Below, one piece after another: positions 12,641 through 22,935 of a stretch of 64,000 nt of DNA (positions are counted from its first letter, which is position 1; every line of letters starts with the position of its first letter). The stretch lies in assembly GCA_963573305.1 (NCBI GenBank), contig OY754337.1:84209094-84273093 (forward strand). The letters run 5' to 3'. Below the pieces are notes generated by a model. It was not told the origin of the DNA and searched no databases. It worked only from the letters and a program-made list of their open reading frames with translations. Origin of the DNA: Pyrrhosoma nymphula (taxonomy: Eukaryota > Arthropoda > Insecta > Odonata > Coenagrionidae). The position numbers and the translations under genes are program-made.

Positions 12641-12993
12641 GATAAGAATCTTTATTTTCTTTCTGTTGGTACCTTTCCCAAAAACAGAAAACCACTTTTT
12701 CTAATTTAATTTTGCAAATAATCAAAGGTCCGTAGCCAAATGAAGATTCAGCTTCACGTTTATTTCTTGTGGGAAAGGTACTGACATATATACACATAGT
12801 TGATTATTATAGTAGATGTATAACCTTAACTGTCGGAATGAGACGAAACTCAATTATTTTTCAAAATTATATGTTATTTTCACGCTTGATATTTGCTCGT
12901 CATCTGCTATTTTTTCGGACAAAAATTGAAAAACATCACGAAAAATGACAATTGAGTCGGATGAGGTTATTGAATCGTGACTGATTCTGCTTC
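12641..12993. other. No recognisable gene
   Basis: A+T-rich flank between the RTE-like fragment and the MITE2 copy. No feature was recognised. Confidence 0.45.
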
Positions 12994-13312
12994 AGGTAGT
13001 TTGAGCGAGATATTTCCCTAGTCATAATAGAGAGACCATATTCGAATTTTATTTTTTTATTTCAGCCTCTATAAGAAGTATGAAGTTGTGTTGTAATATT
13101 AATGGCGCAAAAGTATGGGTTTTTGTGTCAAACATTCTCAGTTATCAAATAAATATATATCTACACAAGTCTCTAACTTGACTAATTTTTTTACGCCGTA
13201 CGGTGAAAACGCTTTCACAAGAGGTTTTTTTTACGATATTATAAAAACTGCTGCGATGAGTAATTGATTAATTTTTATAAATACTTGAGAAAACATCATA
13301 CTAACTACACAC
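12994..13312 (+). mobile_element. MITE2 partial copy
   Basis: Starts AGGTAGTTTGAGCGAGATAT and continues with CCCTAGTCATAAT, matching the family at 26810, 47060 and, inverted, 13654-14222. Similarity is lost after about 13312, so roughly the last 240 bp of the element are missing or replaced. It faces the complete inverted copy across the possible exon at 13495-13620. Confidence 0.7.
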
Positions 13313-13494
13313 CGATATCTTGTGCTAAATATGTTGTTGACTTTTTTTTCGAGAATCGTCATTAATGTTTCTCTAATTGAGTGAAAAGTTGAGGTTCTCT
13401 ACGAAAAGAGGGAAATTTTGTGTAAATAGATTTTTTCCCTGTAGCGTCTCTTTCAGCATTTATACTAATTCGTGTTTCTTTTGTTATCTTTCAG

Positions 13495-13620
13495 CAGCAG
13501 TTATTTTCTCGAGCGGGCGTGCTGTTTATCGAACGTCTACATGAAGTGTACGCGTCGGTATTCGTAGAAGAGGACTTCGGACGACGTCGAGGCTTCGGAC
13601 GCTAAAAGGAGTCTTCTTCG
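13495..13620 (+). other. Possible host exon (126 bp)
   Basis: A good acceptor, a pyrimidine-rich tract ending in TTATCTTTCAG, stands immediately before 13495, and a consensus donor, CG|GTAAGTAG, follows 13620. The 126 bp between them are CpG-rich (several ACGTC and TCGGAC motifs), unlike the A+T-rich flanks. The first frame is open for 36 codons and then meets TAA at 13603, so it could be a last-coding or untranslated exon. The protein is not recognisable. It lies between two inverted MITE2 copies. Both sites matching in one orientation could still be chance. Confidence 0.35.
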
Positions 13621-13653
13621 GTAAGTAGCATTCTTGCGCGTTCTACTGTTTAA

Positions 13654-14222
13654 AGGTAGCTTGATCGAAAAATCACTTCAGCTAGAATTTGATGAATTTG
13701 GCCTCATTTTAAAGAAGAACTCTCATCTTTCCAATGATGTCAAAATATCTACCCCTTGCCGAACTACTTTTCGAGCAATTTACCTAAAAATACAAGCTGT
13801 TTTACATGGGATAGATTTGTTTTACATTTTATGGCTGTGCGCTCCAGAGGGAGAATATTGAAAAAATTAGTAATTTATAACACCTAGATTTCGTCAAAAA
13901 GCTAACGGTGCGTAGTTTATATGTTTTCTGAACTATTTATAAATATCAATCCATTACTCACTATAGTCTATTTTACGGAATCGCAAAAAAACCTGCTGTT
14001 TTGTAAGGTTTTCGGCCGCACGGCGGGAAAAAATGAGTCAAGTTAAAGACTAACGTAGCTTTATTTAATTCATTACTGAGAATTTTGGCCATATATAACT
14101 ATTTCTTTGTGCCATTAATATTAAAATATTTATTTCATACTTCTTACAGTCGCTGAAATAAAAAAATAAAATTTGAATATGGTCTCAATTATAACTAGGG
14201 AACTATCTCGCTCAAACCACCT
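13654..14222 (-). mobile_element. MITE2, complete inverted copy
   Basis: About 569 bp. The right end reads CGCTCAAACCACCT, the reverse complement of AGGTGGTTTGAGCG, and the left end AGGTAGCTTGATCG is the imperfect partner. Internal landmarks such as CTGTGCGCTCCAGAGGGAGA and the CCGCACGGCGGGAAAAAATG tract are shared with the other copies in reverse. It has no coding capacity. Confidence 0.75.
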
Positions 14223-14505
14223 TAGATAAGCTAGTGACAAATATTCGCGACTCTACGATGCCCACTTAAGTTTTTTTATATGGTTTTATTTAACCTTAGT
14301 TTCTGTCTGTTTGGGTGGAATCTTGTAATCAGTTTTTCACTTGAAACTTTCTCCACACGTGTATTTTGAACGACAAAACTATTTTTTCTCCTTTTTACAC
14401 AAAATGACACGAAATTTAAACGTTAATTTAACACACAAAATTCGTTCCATTACTTTTCATCAAACATTGAACTGTAACTTTTTCAGTAATTTATCCATAG
14501 AGTTA
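14223..14505. other. No recognisable gene
   Basis: A+T-rich spacer between MITE2 and the 40-bp-arm hairpin. Confidence 0.45.
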
Positions 14506-14628
14506 TGACAAGTTATAAAAATCTCCAATGTCCGTAATAAATTGGCACCACTCGTCAATATTAAACCACAAATCCAATTTATTAACCACCAATTTATTAC
14601 GGCCATTGAAGATTTTTATAACTTGTCA
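14506..14628. repeat. Inverted repeat with 40-bp arms
   Basis: Arms 14506-14545 and 14589-14628 match at 38 of 40 positions with a 43-base spacer. Transcribed in either direction it would fold as a long hairpin. It ends six bases before the MITE1 terminus at 14634, so it may be part of the insertion site. Confidence 0.75.
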
Positions 14629-14633
14629 CTTTA

Positions 14634-15190
14634 AGGAGGTTCCGCCGCGACTGTGTGAGTCAAAACAAATACTAAATTCCATATTTTTGATATTTTTTCC
14701 AAAACATCCTGCTTTCACTGATGAAAAGCTATACCTACAGAAAACCAAAAGTAAAGTAGAAAAAATGTAGATTATTCCACGAATGTATTTTAAATGAGCA
14801 CTTTTTTCCAGCCATAGGAGCTGACTGCAGTGCCATTTCCTACGAATTACCGCATTTTGACTTCAATTACGGCATTAATTCTTCAATAACTAGAAAAATA
14901 AGGTGGTAAGATGCCTGTATTTTATTTTTATTCAACTTCTCTGGATTATTTCCTTGTTAGAGACAGTTTTCCACGAAAATGGCATTTGTATTTTATGGAA
15001 AAATACTATTTTCCCCCGTGTTTCCCTCATTCTCCCATTGAACACCATGTAATTTCAAGTTCAATTATAGAATAAAATAGCGGGGAAAGGCATTATTTTG
15101 TTGTTCATATCACATAGAGGACAACGTATTCTACAAGTAGACAGAATATGAATAAAATGACATTTAAGTCATTTTACGGTGGAACCACCT
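14634..15190 (+). mobile_element. MITE1 copy B
   Basis: About 557 bp from AGGAGGTTCCGCCG to CGGTGGAACCACCT, imperfect inverted repeats. It is closely similar along its length to 35488-36036 and, inverted, to 5089-5648. The outer dinucleotide TA on each side could be a target duplication, but other copies do not confirm it. No coding capacity. Confidence 0.78.
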
Positions 15191-15313
15191 TACGAGGTCG
15201 TAGAGCTCACGCTCCCTAGATCCATAGAGTTATGACCAAAATAGAATTAAACATTGGTGCAAAATTGTTAAAAACTAAAAACAGCAAAATAATATATATC
15301 TACACGTATACTT

Positions 15314-15766
15314 CTTTTTAAAAACATGATTTTATTAAAAAAATGTACTAAAATGTAGAAAATAATTTTTGGACTTTCACGACTGGCCTAAAACAGGCAG
15401 ATCGTGATTATTGGTTCTACCAGCATTAGTGATGCAAAAGACTTTTCAACCGAAACTCCCCAAGTCCTAATCACAATATGTGATACTAAAGACTTGTCAA
15501 CATATTACTGTAAAAGTTGAGGCTAGCTTCGCTGGCCGGAAATTCCTGGTCCTGCACAACTTGGAATACTAATGACTTGTTACCGCGTTGTGTATATAGG
15601 TAGTAATGCTAAACTCTTCTGCATCAGAAATGTTGGTTGCCCCCCCATGGTTTAATGTTTAGTCATGAATAATCACGTTCTGCTTTTGGTAGGCCAGTTA
15701 TGATAGCTCAAAAAATATTTCCTACGTTTCAGTAATTTTTTTAATAAAATCATGATTTTTAAAAAG
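15314..15766. mobile_element. Foldback element with inverted arms of about 110 bp
   Basis: Both ends carry CTTTTTAAAAA.CATGATTTTA-type sequence in inverted orientation, and similarity continues inward through ACTGGCC and CGTGATTATT, giving arms of about 110 bp (15314-15425 and 15658-15766). The unique centre of about 230 bp has no frame. Long arms around a short core are characteristic of foldback or long-terminus MITEs. Confidence 0.65.
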
Positions 15767-16729
15767 TTTTTTATTTATTTTATTCTAAACAAAGGGAAAT
15801 CTATAGGTCGTCCTTCCTTTTTGTTGCACCGCTCTTATGGTAAATATATATTTGTTTTGCATTATTTAAATATCGCAATGCATTTTTGAGTTATACCTTA
15901 CCTAACAATCAACAATGAAATGAATGAATTCATAATAGTGAGAGTCTATCCAATGTTACGATCTTGGCCTAAGGATTTTGAATATCCTGCGTGAACCCTT
16001 ATTTTTATTGGCGATCGGACTTTCGGATTTTCGTTTCCACAACTTTTTTGCTGTTGTGACATAAATTATTTGATTATTCCATTTATATTCATCTTTTATG
16101 GTTCCGGCCATCAGTAATCCATCTATTAAAAATTCCGTGTGAAATTTATTGGGAGACCTTTATTCAAATGATTTCTTTTTTCTTCGACGATTTTTCCACA
16201 GAATTCGTTGACTGTTACTCTCGTGAGCCTCAGTTACACGCCCTTGTAGCATGGTAAAGCGGGTATAATAAACCCAGGTCAGGAGAGGTGGATACAAACC
16301 AGTAAAATGTGATGTGAGATTGCTGTAGAAAAGAATAAACTTCGTACTATTTCTTGCGGATGGTAAAGAAGACGCAAAAATCCTATGACAATCACTCACG
16401 GGTTTTTTCATTCTATTGGCACCTATTTCTACTTGTGGTGGAACTACAAGAGCACGACAGTTGCACAGCAACTGTTTCGCGACCAAAACGGTTTCAAAAC
16501 GAAACATTTCCACGAAAGACCCTGTGGCGGACAACAGGGAGAGGCACACCAAAACAACAGGCGATCGATCATCGCTTTTAGAACATGGCTGGTAGTTCTG
16601 TATTTTATGCAACTAGAAATCTTTCACTTAAACAAAGAAACAATTTCATTTGGATTCATGAAAAATAGGTGTGTACTTCACAGTTCTAATTCTATCTGCA
16701 ACGATGGGCAAACATGAGTAGGCTGAATT
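15767..16729. other. No recognisable gene
   Basis: Two overlapping frames at 16160-16717 (one 150 codons on the minus strand, one 110 on the plus) show no known domain and overlap each other. They are judged to be chance. Confidence 0.4.
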
Positions 16730-17098
16730 ATTTTTCCTCTGTGGAATATCGCACTTATGTGCACTTGCGGGTGACTCCGTAAAGGTAACTACCGTGGCTA
16801 GTCCCGGTTTCCTCAAAATTAGTCAAAGAGCGAACACCTCAATGTGTTCTATGTACGGCTTTATCCTCGCGGACTGTGGCGCTTAGCGCACGATTTGGAC
16901 TGCTAATGGATGCCAGCAGTCGTATGACTAGCAGTTCTGACCACCAAGCTCCTGTAAAGCCACCAAAATTTCCACAGGGGAGAAGGACGCCTCGGTAGCT
17001 TAACTGGTTGAAGCACTCGGCGCGAAATCGAGGGATCCGGGTTCGAATCCCGGTCAAGGCGAATGATTTTTCCTCTGTGGAATATCGCACTCATGAGT
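16730..17098 (+). mobile_element. tRNA-derived SINE
   Basis: A body of about 250 bp containing TGCACTTGCGGGTGACTCCG and CTACCGTGGCTAGTCCCGGT leads into a 73-nt tRNA-like sequence. Closely similar sequence recurs at 30626-31080 and, inverted, 31108-31262. Copies of TCCTCTGTGGAATATCGCAC lie at both ends (about 16737 and 17069), which suggests tandem or head-to-tail units. Confidence 0.7.
16989..17061 (+). tRNA. tRNA-like SINE head (not a functional tRNA)
   Basis: The 73 nt fold as a cloverleaf: acceptor GCCTCGG/TCAAGGC with one mismatch and one wobble, D arm GCTT/AAGC, anticodon stem CTCGG/TCGAG, T arm CCGGG/CCCGG around TTCGAAT. The B box GGTTCGAATCC is perfect. The anticodon loop CGCGAAA would give CGA but lacks the near-universal U33, and the sequence is embedded in repeat sequence, so it is a SINE promoter region and not a tRNA gene. 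Confidence 0.65.
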
Positions 17099-18559
17099 AG
17101 GCTGAATAAACCAGCAACCGCCTGCAACAGATTCAAATCCAACAAATTGTAGCTTATAACCACAATGCAGCCACACGTGCAGTGCAACTAGAACAGAATA
17201 GAAGACGAAACTTTCAGCTTCAGCTTCATCAGTAGCCGCTGCACAGCACAGAGCGCAATGGCGCGGCTGCGGCACGATCACGAAACTAACCTTTTGTTTG
17301 CAACAGTTTTTTGAAACAGTTTTCTGACCGAAACAGTAGCGACTGCAGCCGTTTCGCTCCGAAAGCACTTAAATCCACCACTAATCATGAGACGTGGATG
17401 TCTTCTCCTGTAGCCGCCATCAGACATGCCCGCGCCCACCGCAGCCCATTTACTTCATTGCGTTGGTCTGGGCGTATCGGAACGCTATCTCAATCTCTAG
17501 GCGCGGTCGAAGTTAATTTGATCCGTCATCTGATTGCTGGCGAATGAAACAGGCTTGGGGTGATGGGAGTATGGAATACAAGAGAGCAAAAGTGGAATTA
17601 CCTACTTGGAATGGAATGAACTTAGGGCACGTCCTTAAGTTGCATCTTAGCATTCCATGGAAGTCTTCGCCTTTTTCATATTACCCAATTCCAAAAGGAT
17701 ACTTTAGAGATAAAACTCAGATTTCTTGATCTTATGTTTTTATAATTGAACCCTATTGTCTCAAGCTTCACTTCATGTTAGTTTGAAATTTTCATTCTGA
17801 AAACAAGAGGAAAATTCTACTTTTCGCACATTAATTGTGAGAGTTTTTATCCTCTCAAGTTAATAGAAAAAATAAGAGTTTATTCTCTTTTTGAGTAAAG
17901 AAAGACAGATGCTATCAAATTTGTAAAAGAGGCAAGATTAGTTTTTAAGAAAAAGATGAAAAAATGTCTCTTTGGTTTGAAACAAGAGTCATTAACTTGC
18001 GATTTTAATCATTTCATAAAGTAAATAATAACACTACGAACACCACGTTAAAAGAAAACGAAGGTCTAAACTCGAATCGAATATCACCCAAAAGAGCGTG
18101 GCTTTGCATGGTTTGGAAACCTGTGTTTTACCTTTTATAGCTAGTCAAAGTAGTGGTTGGGAATAGCTAGAACAAGTTAAACAAGCTTCTTGGTCAGCAT
18201 TTCGGAAGAAAATGAGGTCAGTACTAAATTTGGGTGTGGAGGAGGGCGTCAGGGAAGTAGACGTTTGTCAACAGCAGAGAATGCATCGTTGCGCCCAAGG
18301 TTAAGGTTCTAAGAAAAGGTTAGTAATCAATTTGATGAACTGGAGTGTTTTTTATCCTAGTAGATTGTAACAGTACGTTTTCAAGGTCCCAGTCCATACG
18401 ATAAACAAGCCCTAGATACGACATCGATAACCACCTCATTTGTAAAAATCATCATTAAATTTAACTTGTAAGTTAAAATATATATCAAACAGCAGGAGTT
18501 TTACAATTTTAACACATAAATATTGCAATAAATAGTTTAAACCCTCATATTTATCAATA
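17099..18559. other. No recognisable gene
   Basis: G+C-richer around 17200-17520 and A+T-rich beyond. Several short overlapping frames have no motif. No repeat partner was found elsewhere in the window. Confidence 0.4.
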
Positions 18560-18960
18560 ACTAGCTGTGACCGGCATGCATTGAAATGCCTCTTTTCCTT
18601 TCTAGGTAGGCAAATGGTTGGGAAAACATATTCAAAATAAATGAAAGAAAATTATTTTTTTGTGTATTAAAATAGAGTTGAAAATATTATTCTAGTGCTT
18701 TCGGATATAAAATATTTTTTGTCTTACCACCCTCTGCAAAATCAAATAAATTTTTCGGCTGTCCCACTCGTGAGCATGCAACATAAAATTGCCCATGTGA
18801 AAAGCATGGGTTTTCCAGATTCAATCCACGCACTTGAAGCGATTGACCTTGTGCCTTGTTGATTGCCATAAAGAATGCAAGGTGAAGTGGAACCGTAGTC
18901 GTTTGAAATCAAATGGCATATGAGTAGGAATGATGGGAACACGTGGAATAAGCAACCAAT
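18560..18960 (-). pseudogene. Helitron remnant: C-terminal end of the Pif1-like helicase
   Basis: The minus strand encodes INKAQGQSLQVRGLNLENP (from about 18862), then CFSHGQFYVACSRVGQPKNL and KTKNILYPKALE with a stop at 18687. This is the helicase motif V/VI region of Helitron Rep-helicase proteins, which acts in rolling-circle transposition. Upstream, VPIIPTHMPFDFKRLRF lies in another frame, so there is one frameshift near 18895. The remaining helicase and the Rep nuclease are absent. Sequence downstream of the stop, including ACCGGCATGCATTGAAATGC, recurs in the second Helitron remnant at 57.1 kb. Confidence 0.8.
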
Positions 18961-19430
18961 AAACCTGAAACAGATTAGCCGTTCCTGCTAGTACATTACC
19001 CTTACTGTAAAAATTTACGTAATTTCCTCATTGCAGTGACAGCATATACACAGTACACCAAGTGCCTAACGTGCAGCCAGAATCACCGAGTAATTCTGGC
19101 TACAAAGGAAGGATATAAGTTACACTCTGAAGGATATAGGTATACTGGTATACATGGCAATTGTGAACTTCACAGTTATATTATACGAACGTTTAGGGCG
19201 ATTGAAGAAGTTTAACATTCTGAAGGTTTTTTATTTAAGGTATCATGAAACGGAGAAGAAAAAATCATTGCTTCGGCGTGATAGCCACGGTAGTAATGCA
19301 GGAAATGCTGAAAATCATGGGATACCAATCAGACTGTGCGCAAACGCGGATTCGTGGATTTGGTTCAATCTATCAAATCGTTCATTGTCCCATTTTCGTT
19401 CATTATGAACGATTTGAAAAATCGGTTCAT
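18961..19430. other. No recognisable gene
   Basis: Flank between the Helitron remnant and the CR1/L2 element. Two overlapping short frames on the plus strand have no recognisable motif. Confidence 0.45.
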
Positions 19431-19801
19431 TCTACATCTACATCTACAAAATACCCTGCAAGCCACCTCAGGGGTGTGTGGCAGGGGGTGAGTAATCACC
19501 AACATGCATTACACTATACCCTAAAGTTAGTGTAACTACGACTAATTATGCATTAGCATAAATCGCTAATGCTTGTCACGAGGCGAAGCCTCACAAGCAT
19601 GCAACACTACACTACAGATGTCATCAAAATGGAGAGTGACCGTCAATATACATGCATTCTACAACTACACAGATGGACAGGGACACAAGACCCATGTAGA
19701 AAACATGCTAGACGTGCTGTTAGTATGTGCTAGGTAACAGATAAGGATTCAAGTATTAGGAGTACTACTACTACTAAGAGCTACACTACCTAACGACAAA
19801 C

Positions 19802-20339
19802 CTAGATAAAAGTCTCATGGCAGCTATTATGGTCCCTTATCGTTCGTGGGAAAAATGACATCTTAAATCTATCCGTTCTGCAGTCGTGTTCCCTAATTTT
19901 ACTCTCATGATCTGATCTACCGTAGTATGTCGGATTTCGTAAAATATTGTCAACGTCGTCAGAGAATAGACCGGTTTGGAACATACATAATAGATTTAGT
20001 CTAAATTTTAATCGACGGTCTGAAAGCTTTTCCCATCCCAGTTGCTGCAAAAGGTCAGTAACACTAACGAGATTATCATAACGGCCTTTAACATATCTTG
20101 CCGATCTTCGCTGCACGCGTTCTAACTCAGTTTCCAAGCCTATCTCATAAGGATCCCAAATACTGGCGGCATATTCTAAGTGGGGTCTAACGAGGGAGAA
20201 GTAGCTGATTTCCCTAACTTTATCGTCGCACTTGCCAAGTACTCTTTTAACAAATCCCAATTTACGATTAGCTTGACCGGTAATTTCTCGAATATGTTTA
20301 CTCCACGATAGATCATTAGTCAGTTTAACTCCGAGGTAC
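19802..20339 (-). pseudogene. CR1/L2-like ORF2, C-terminal part after the frameshift
   Basis: This continues ORF2 in another frame. It starts with VKYLGVKLTNDLSWSKHI just after the frameshift, then ANRKLGFVKRVLGK and RPHLEYAASIWDPYEIGLE, then LERVQRRSARYVKGRY and LGWEKLSDRRL, and stops at 19802. These are the thumb and C-terminal blocks of CR1/L2 reverse transcriptases. The frameshift lies between about 20340 and 20372, close to the 3' end of the long frame, so the enzyme would lose about 170 residues. Confidence 0.85.
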
Positions 20340-22676
20340 TTAACGGATTCTACGGTCTCTAATTTTGTTGTTTATGCAATAGCTGTTACAAGTAGCGTTT
20401 TTCCGTTTCCAAAAATTCACAACAACGCATTTTTTCAGGTTTAATTCTAGCTGCCACGCATCGCACCACTCTTGTATTGCCTCGAGGTCCTTAGTTAGCG
20501 CTTCCTTGTCATTAAAGCTACGAATTTCTCTATACATCACTGCGTCGTCAGCAAATAATCTAAGCTTACTGTCAACTTTATCACCGATGTCGTTTATGTA
20601 CAAAAGGAACAGAAGCGGGCCTATGACACTTCCCTGTGGGACACCCGATGTGACTTTTACTTCATTAGAGATAGCGCCATCTAATACAACCCTTTGCACG
20701 CGATTACTTAAGAATTCTCTAATCCAGGAAATTACGTCGTCGTCTAAACCGTAGGATTTTAATTTCATGAGTAGCTTACTGTGGGAAACTTTATCAAATG
20801 CCTTTTTAAAGTCAAGAAAAATTGCATCAACTGGAGCGTTATGTTCACCCGAGACTAAAATATCGTGAGCAAAAAGTGCTAATTGAGTTTCACAAGATCT
20901 TCCCTTTCTGAATCCGTGTTGTGTTTTTGTTAACAAGTTTTCTATATCGAGGTGTCTCATAACTGAACTAACAATTATATGTTCAAGGACTTTGCAAGAG
21001 ATAGATGTGAGAGATATCGGTCTGTAGTTCGATGGCTGTTCCTTATCACCGCTTTTGAATATGGGAGTGACATTTGCAATTTTCCAGTCCATGGGTACTT
21101 TGTGTTCGTTGATGGATTTACTAAATATATTCTGCAAGTAGGGTGCTATTTCACAAGCTAATTCTCTATACACGCGGGCAGGAATTTCTTCAGGACCTGG
21201 GGATTTATTTGGACTTAAAGATTTTAGCAAGTTTTCTATTCCTTGAGTGCAAATATCGATAGGCGGCATCTTTTGCTGGAAGTGATCATTTAACTTTACG
21301 GATGTAATCTGCGATGACTTGGTGAACACACTTTGAAAGTAGGAATTTAATAAGTTGGCCTTGTCCGAGCTGCTTGTTAATAATTCGCCATTTTCGTTTC
21401 GTAGTGGAATAACTGTTGATCTATTGCCTTGAACTTCCCTTACGTATGACCAAAATGCCTTTGGATTGTCCTGTAATTGTTCTCCTAATGTTTTTCTTTT
21501 AAAATCCATGAATGCATTCCGAAAGGCTTCCTTTGTAGTGGCTCTAGACAATTTGTATTTTTCAAATATTAAATTTTGATCACTAGTGGACAAATCTCTA
21601 CGGAGTTTTTTCATCTTGGCGTGGCATACTCTCTGACGTCTTAACGATTTTCTCACTTCTGCATTGTACCATCTTGGTTCGCTGCCCTCTTTTTTTACTT
21701 TACTTGGAATGTATTTTCTGATCCCTGAATGTACGATCGAAAGAAAAGCTTTCCAACTACCCTCCGTGTCTAACTTTAAGCTTGATTCCTGGAATTCGGG
21801 AAGAGAATTTTTTAGATGACTCTTAAACGCATTGAAATCGGCTTTTTTAAAAATGTAGAATTTTCTTCTTTGTTTAAAACTTTTAATGATACTCAAGGAG
21901 AACTTTGCGGTAACTACTCTATGGTCACTAATGCCCTCAACAGTGTTTACCTTAATTACTTGTTGCGGTATATTTGTTGCCAATAAATCAAGAATGTTGT
22001 CCCCTCTGTTAGGCGTCGTAGCTATCTGATGTAGGGCATTTGATGAGAACGTGTGCAGCAGGGACTCGCATATATCTTTGTCTCTTCCTCCTGATATGTA
22101 ACTGTAGGTCCTCCAATCTATAGAGGGCGTATTGAAATCTCCACCTATGATTAAATTTCTTTCGGTTTTCCTGGATGTGATGTTCTTTATTTGTGCTTCG
22201 AGTTCAAAAATTGAGTTGACGTCGGTGTTAGGTGGCCTGTAGTATGCGCACACGAATATTGTTTTTGATTTAGGGCATCTAATAGAGCACCATACAGATT
22301 CTATGCTGGGATCTGGGACGGTTTCCGCTCGGCTGACTATGGTTTTCTTTACAGCTATAAATACTCCGCCTCCGGTTCGGTTGGACCTATCTTTTCTGTA
22401 AACATTGAATGATTTAGGAAAAATTTCACTATCAGAAATATCGTCCGTCAGCCAACTTTCTGTGCCAATAATGACGTTACACTCCGTGCTATGAATAAGG
22501 TGGTGAAATTCTGGAATCTTATTTTTTAAACTACGGCAGTTAACTACTGCAACGACTAATGCTTCATTATTATTGTTTATGCGATTCGGGGTAATTTCAA
22601 GATTGCTGTCTTCAATTAAACTATTCTTGGACCCTGTATTCGGAGTATTCTTAGCTAAATTACTAACTGGCAACAC
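20340..22676 (-). pseudogene. CR1/L2-like ORF2: AP endonuclease and reverse transcriptase (778 codons)
   Basis: It would nick the target DNA and reverse-transcribe the element RNA from the nick. The endonuclease spans about residues 40-262, with N46 (VVNCRS), E73 (GTESWL), AYYRPPN at 144-150, D180/N182 in GGDFNTPSIDW, and SDH at 250-252; all the expected catalytic positions are present. The reverse transcriptase spans about 480-760, with LDFKKAFD (D622), SGVPQGSVIGPLL at 677-689 and the active-site FADD at 708-711, where CR1/L2 enzymes often have F in place of Y. The start is the ATG 48 bases after the ORF1 stop. One frameshift truncates the C-terminus. Confidence 0.9.
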
Positions 22677-22724
22677 ATAATTATTGACCCCACTAATTGA
22701 CCTGCCCTGTAGCCTACCGTCTAT

Positions 22725-22931
22725 TTAAACTCGACGAGTGTGCTCAAGTATCCTGCGCGCTACATCCTGCGATGCCTCGTATGTATAGTGGACACCCGAG
22801 CGATTTATAGGCACCCGACACGAATCCAGCACCGGCCTGAGGTCCAGGAACTCCGCTCCCTCGCTCCCACAGACTTCACTGAGTCTCTGGTTTATGCCTT
22901 CCACTCGGCTCCATTGCCATGAACCCAATCA
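22725..22931 (-). pseudogene. CR1/L2-like ORF1 remnant, SGNH/GDSL esterase-like C-terminus
   Basis: The last 67 codons before the ORF1 stop read GSWQWSRVEGINQRLSEV, then GAEFLDLRPVLDS and INRSGVHYT, then RRILEHTRRV. The order of a helix with a small-residue turn, FLDL, and a GVH block near the end fits the last part of SGNH-fold hydrolases. Esterase-type ORF1 proteins are known in CR1/L2 elements. The catalytic Asp of the usual DxxH block is not clear (here NRSGVH), and the nucleophile block is lost to the 5' truncation at about 22932. Confidence 0.6.
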
Positions 22932-22935
22932 CAAG

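Larger units (their letters stand above)
19431..22935 (-). mobile_element. CR1/L2-like non-LTR retrotransposon, copy 1
   Basis: A 3.5-kb minus-strand LINE, 5'-truncated inside ORF1. In order it holds an ORF1 remnant with an esterase-like end, a 48-base gap, ORF2 (endonuclease and reverse transcriptase) with one frameshift, and a 3' untranslated region with two hairpins and the terminal box GGTGGCTTGCAGGGTATTTT. It ends in (GATGTA)n, the kind of short tandem 3' repeat seen in CR1/L2 elements instead of poly(A). Two further 3' ends of the same family are at 24.56 and 37.53 kb. The single frameshift suggests a fairly young copy. Confidence 0.88.

Noticed and set aside
16160..16717. 150- and 110-codon frames on opposite strands
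   Set aside because: They overlap each other, show no domain, and have no splice or initiation context.
16989..17061. Functional tRNA gene, Ser(CGA)
   Set aside because: U33 is missing, serine tRNAs have a long variable arm that is absent here, and the sequence is part of a repeated SINE.
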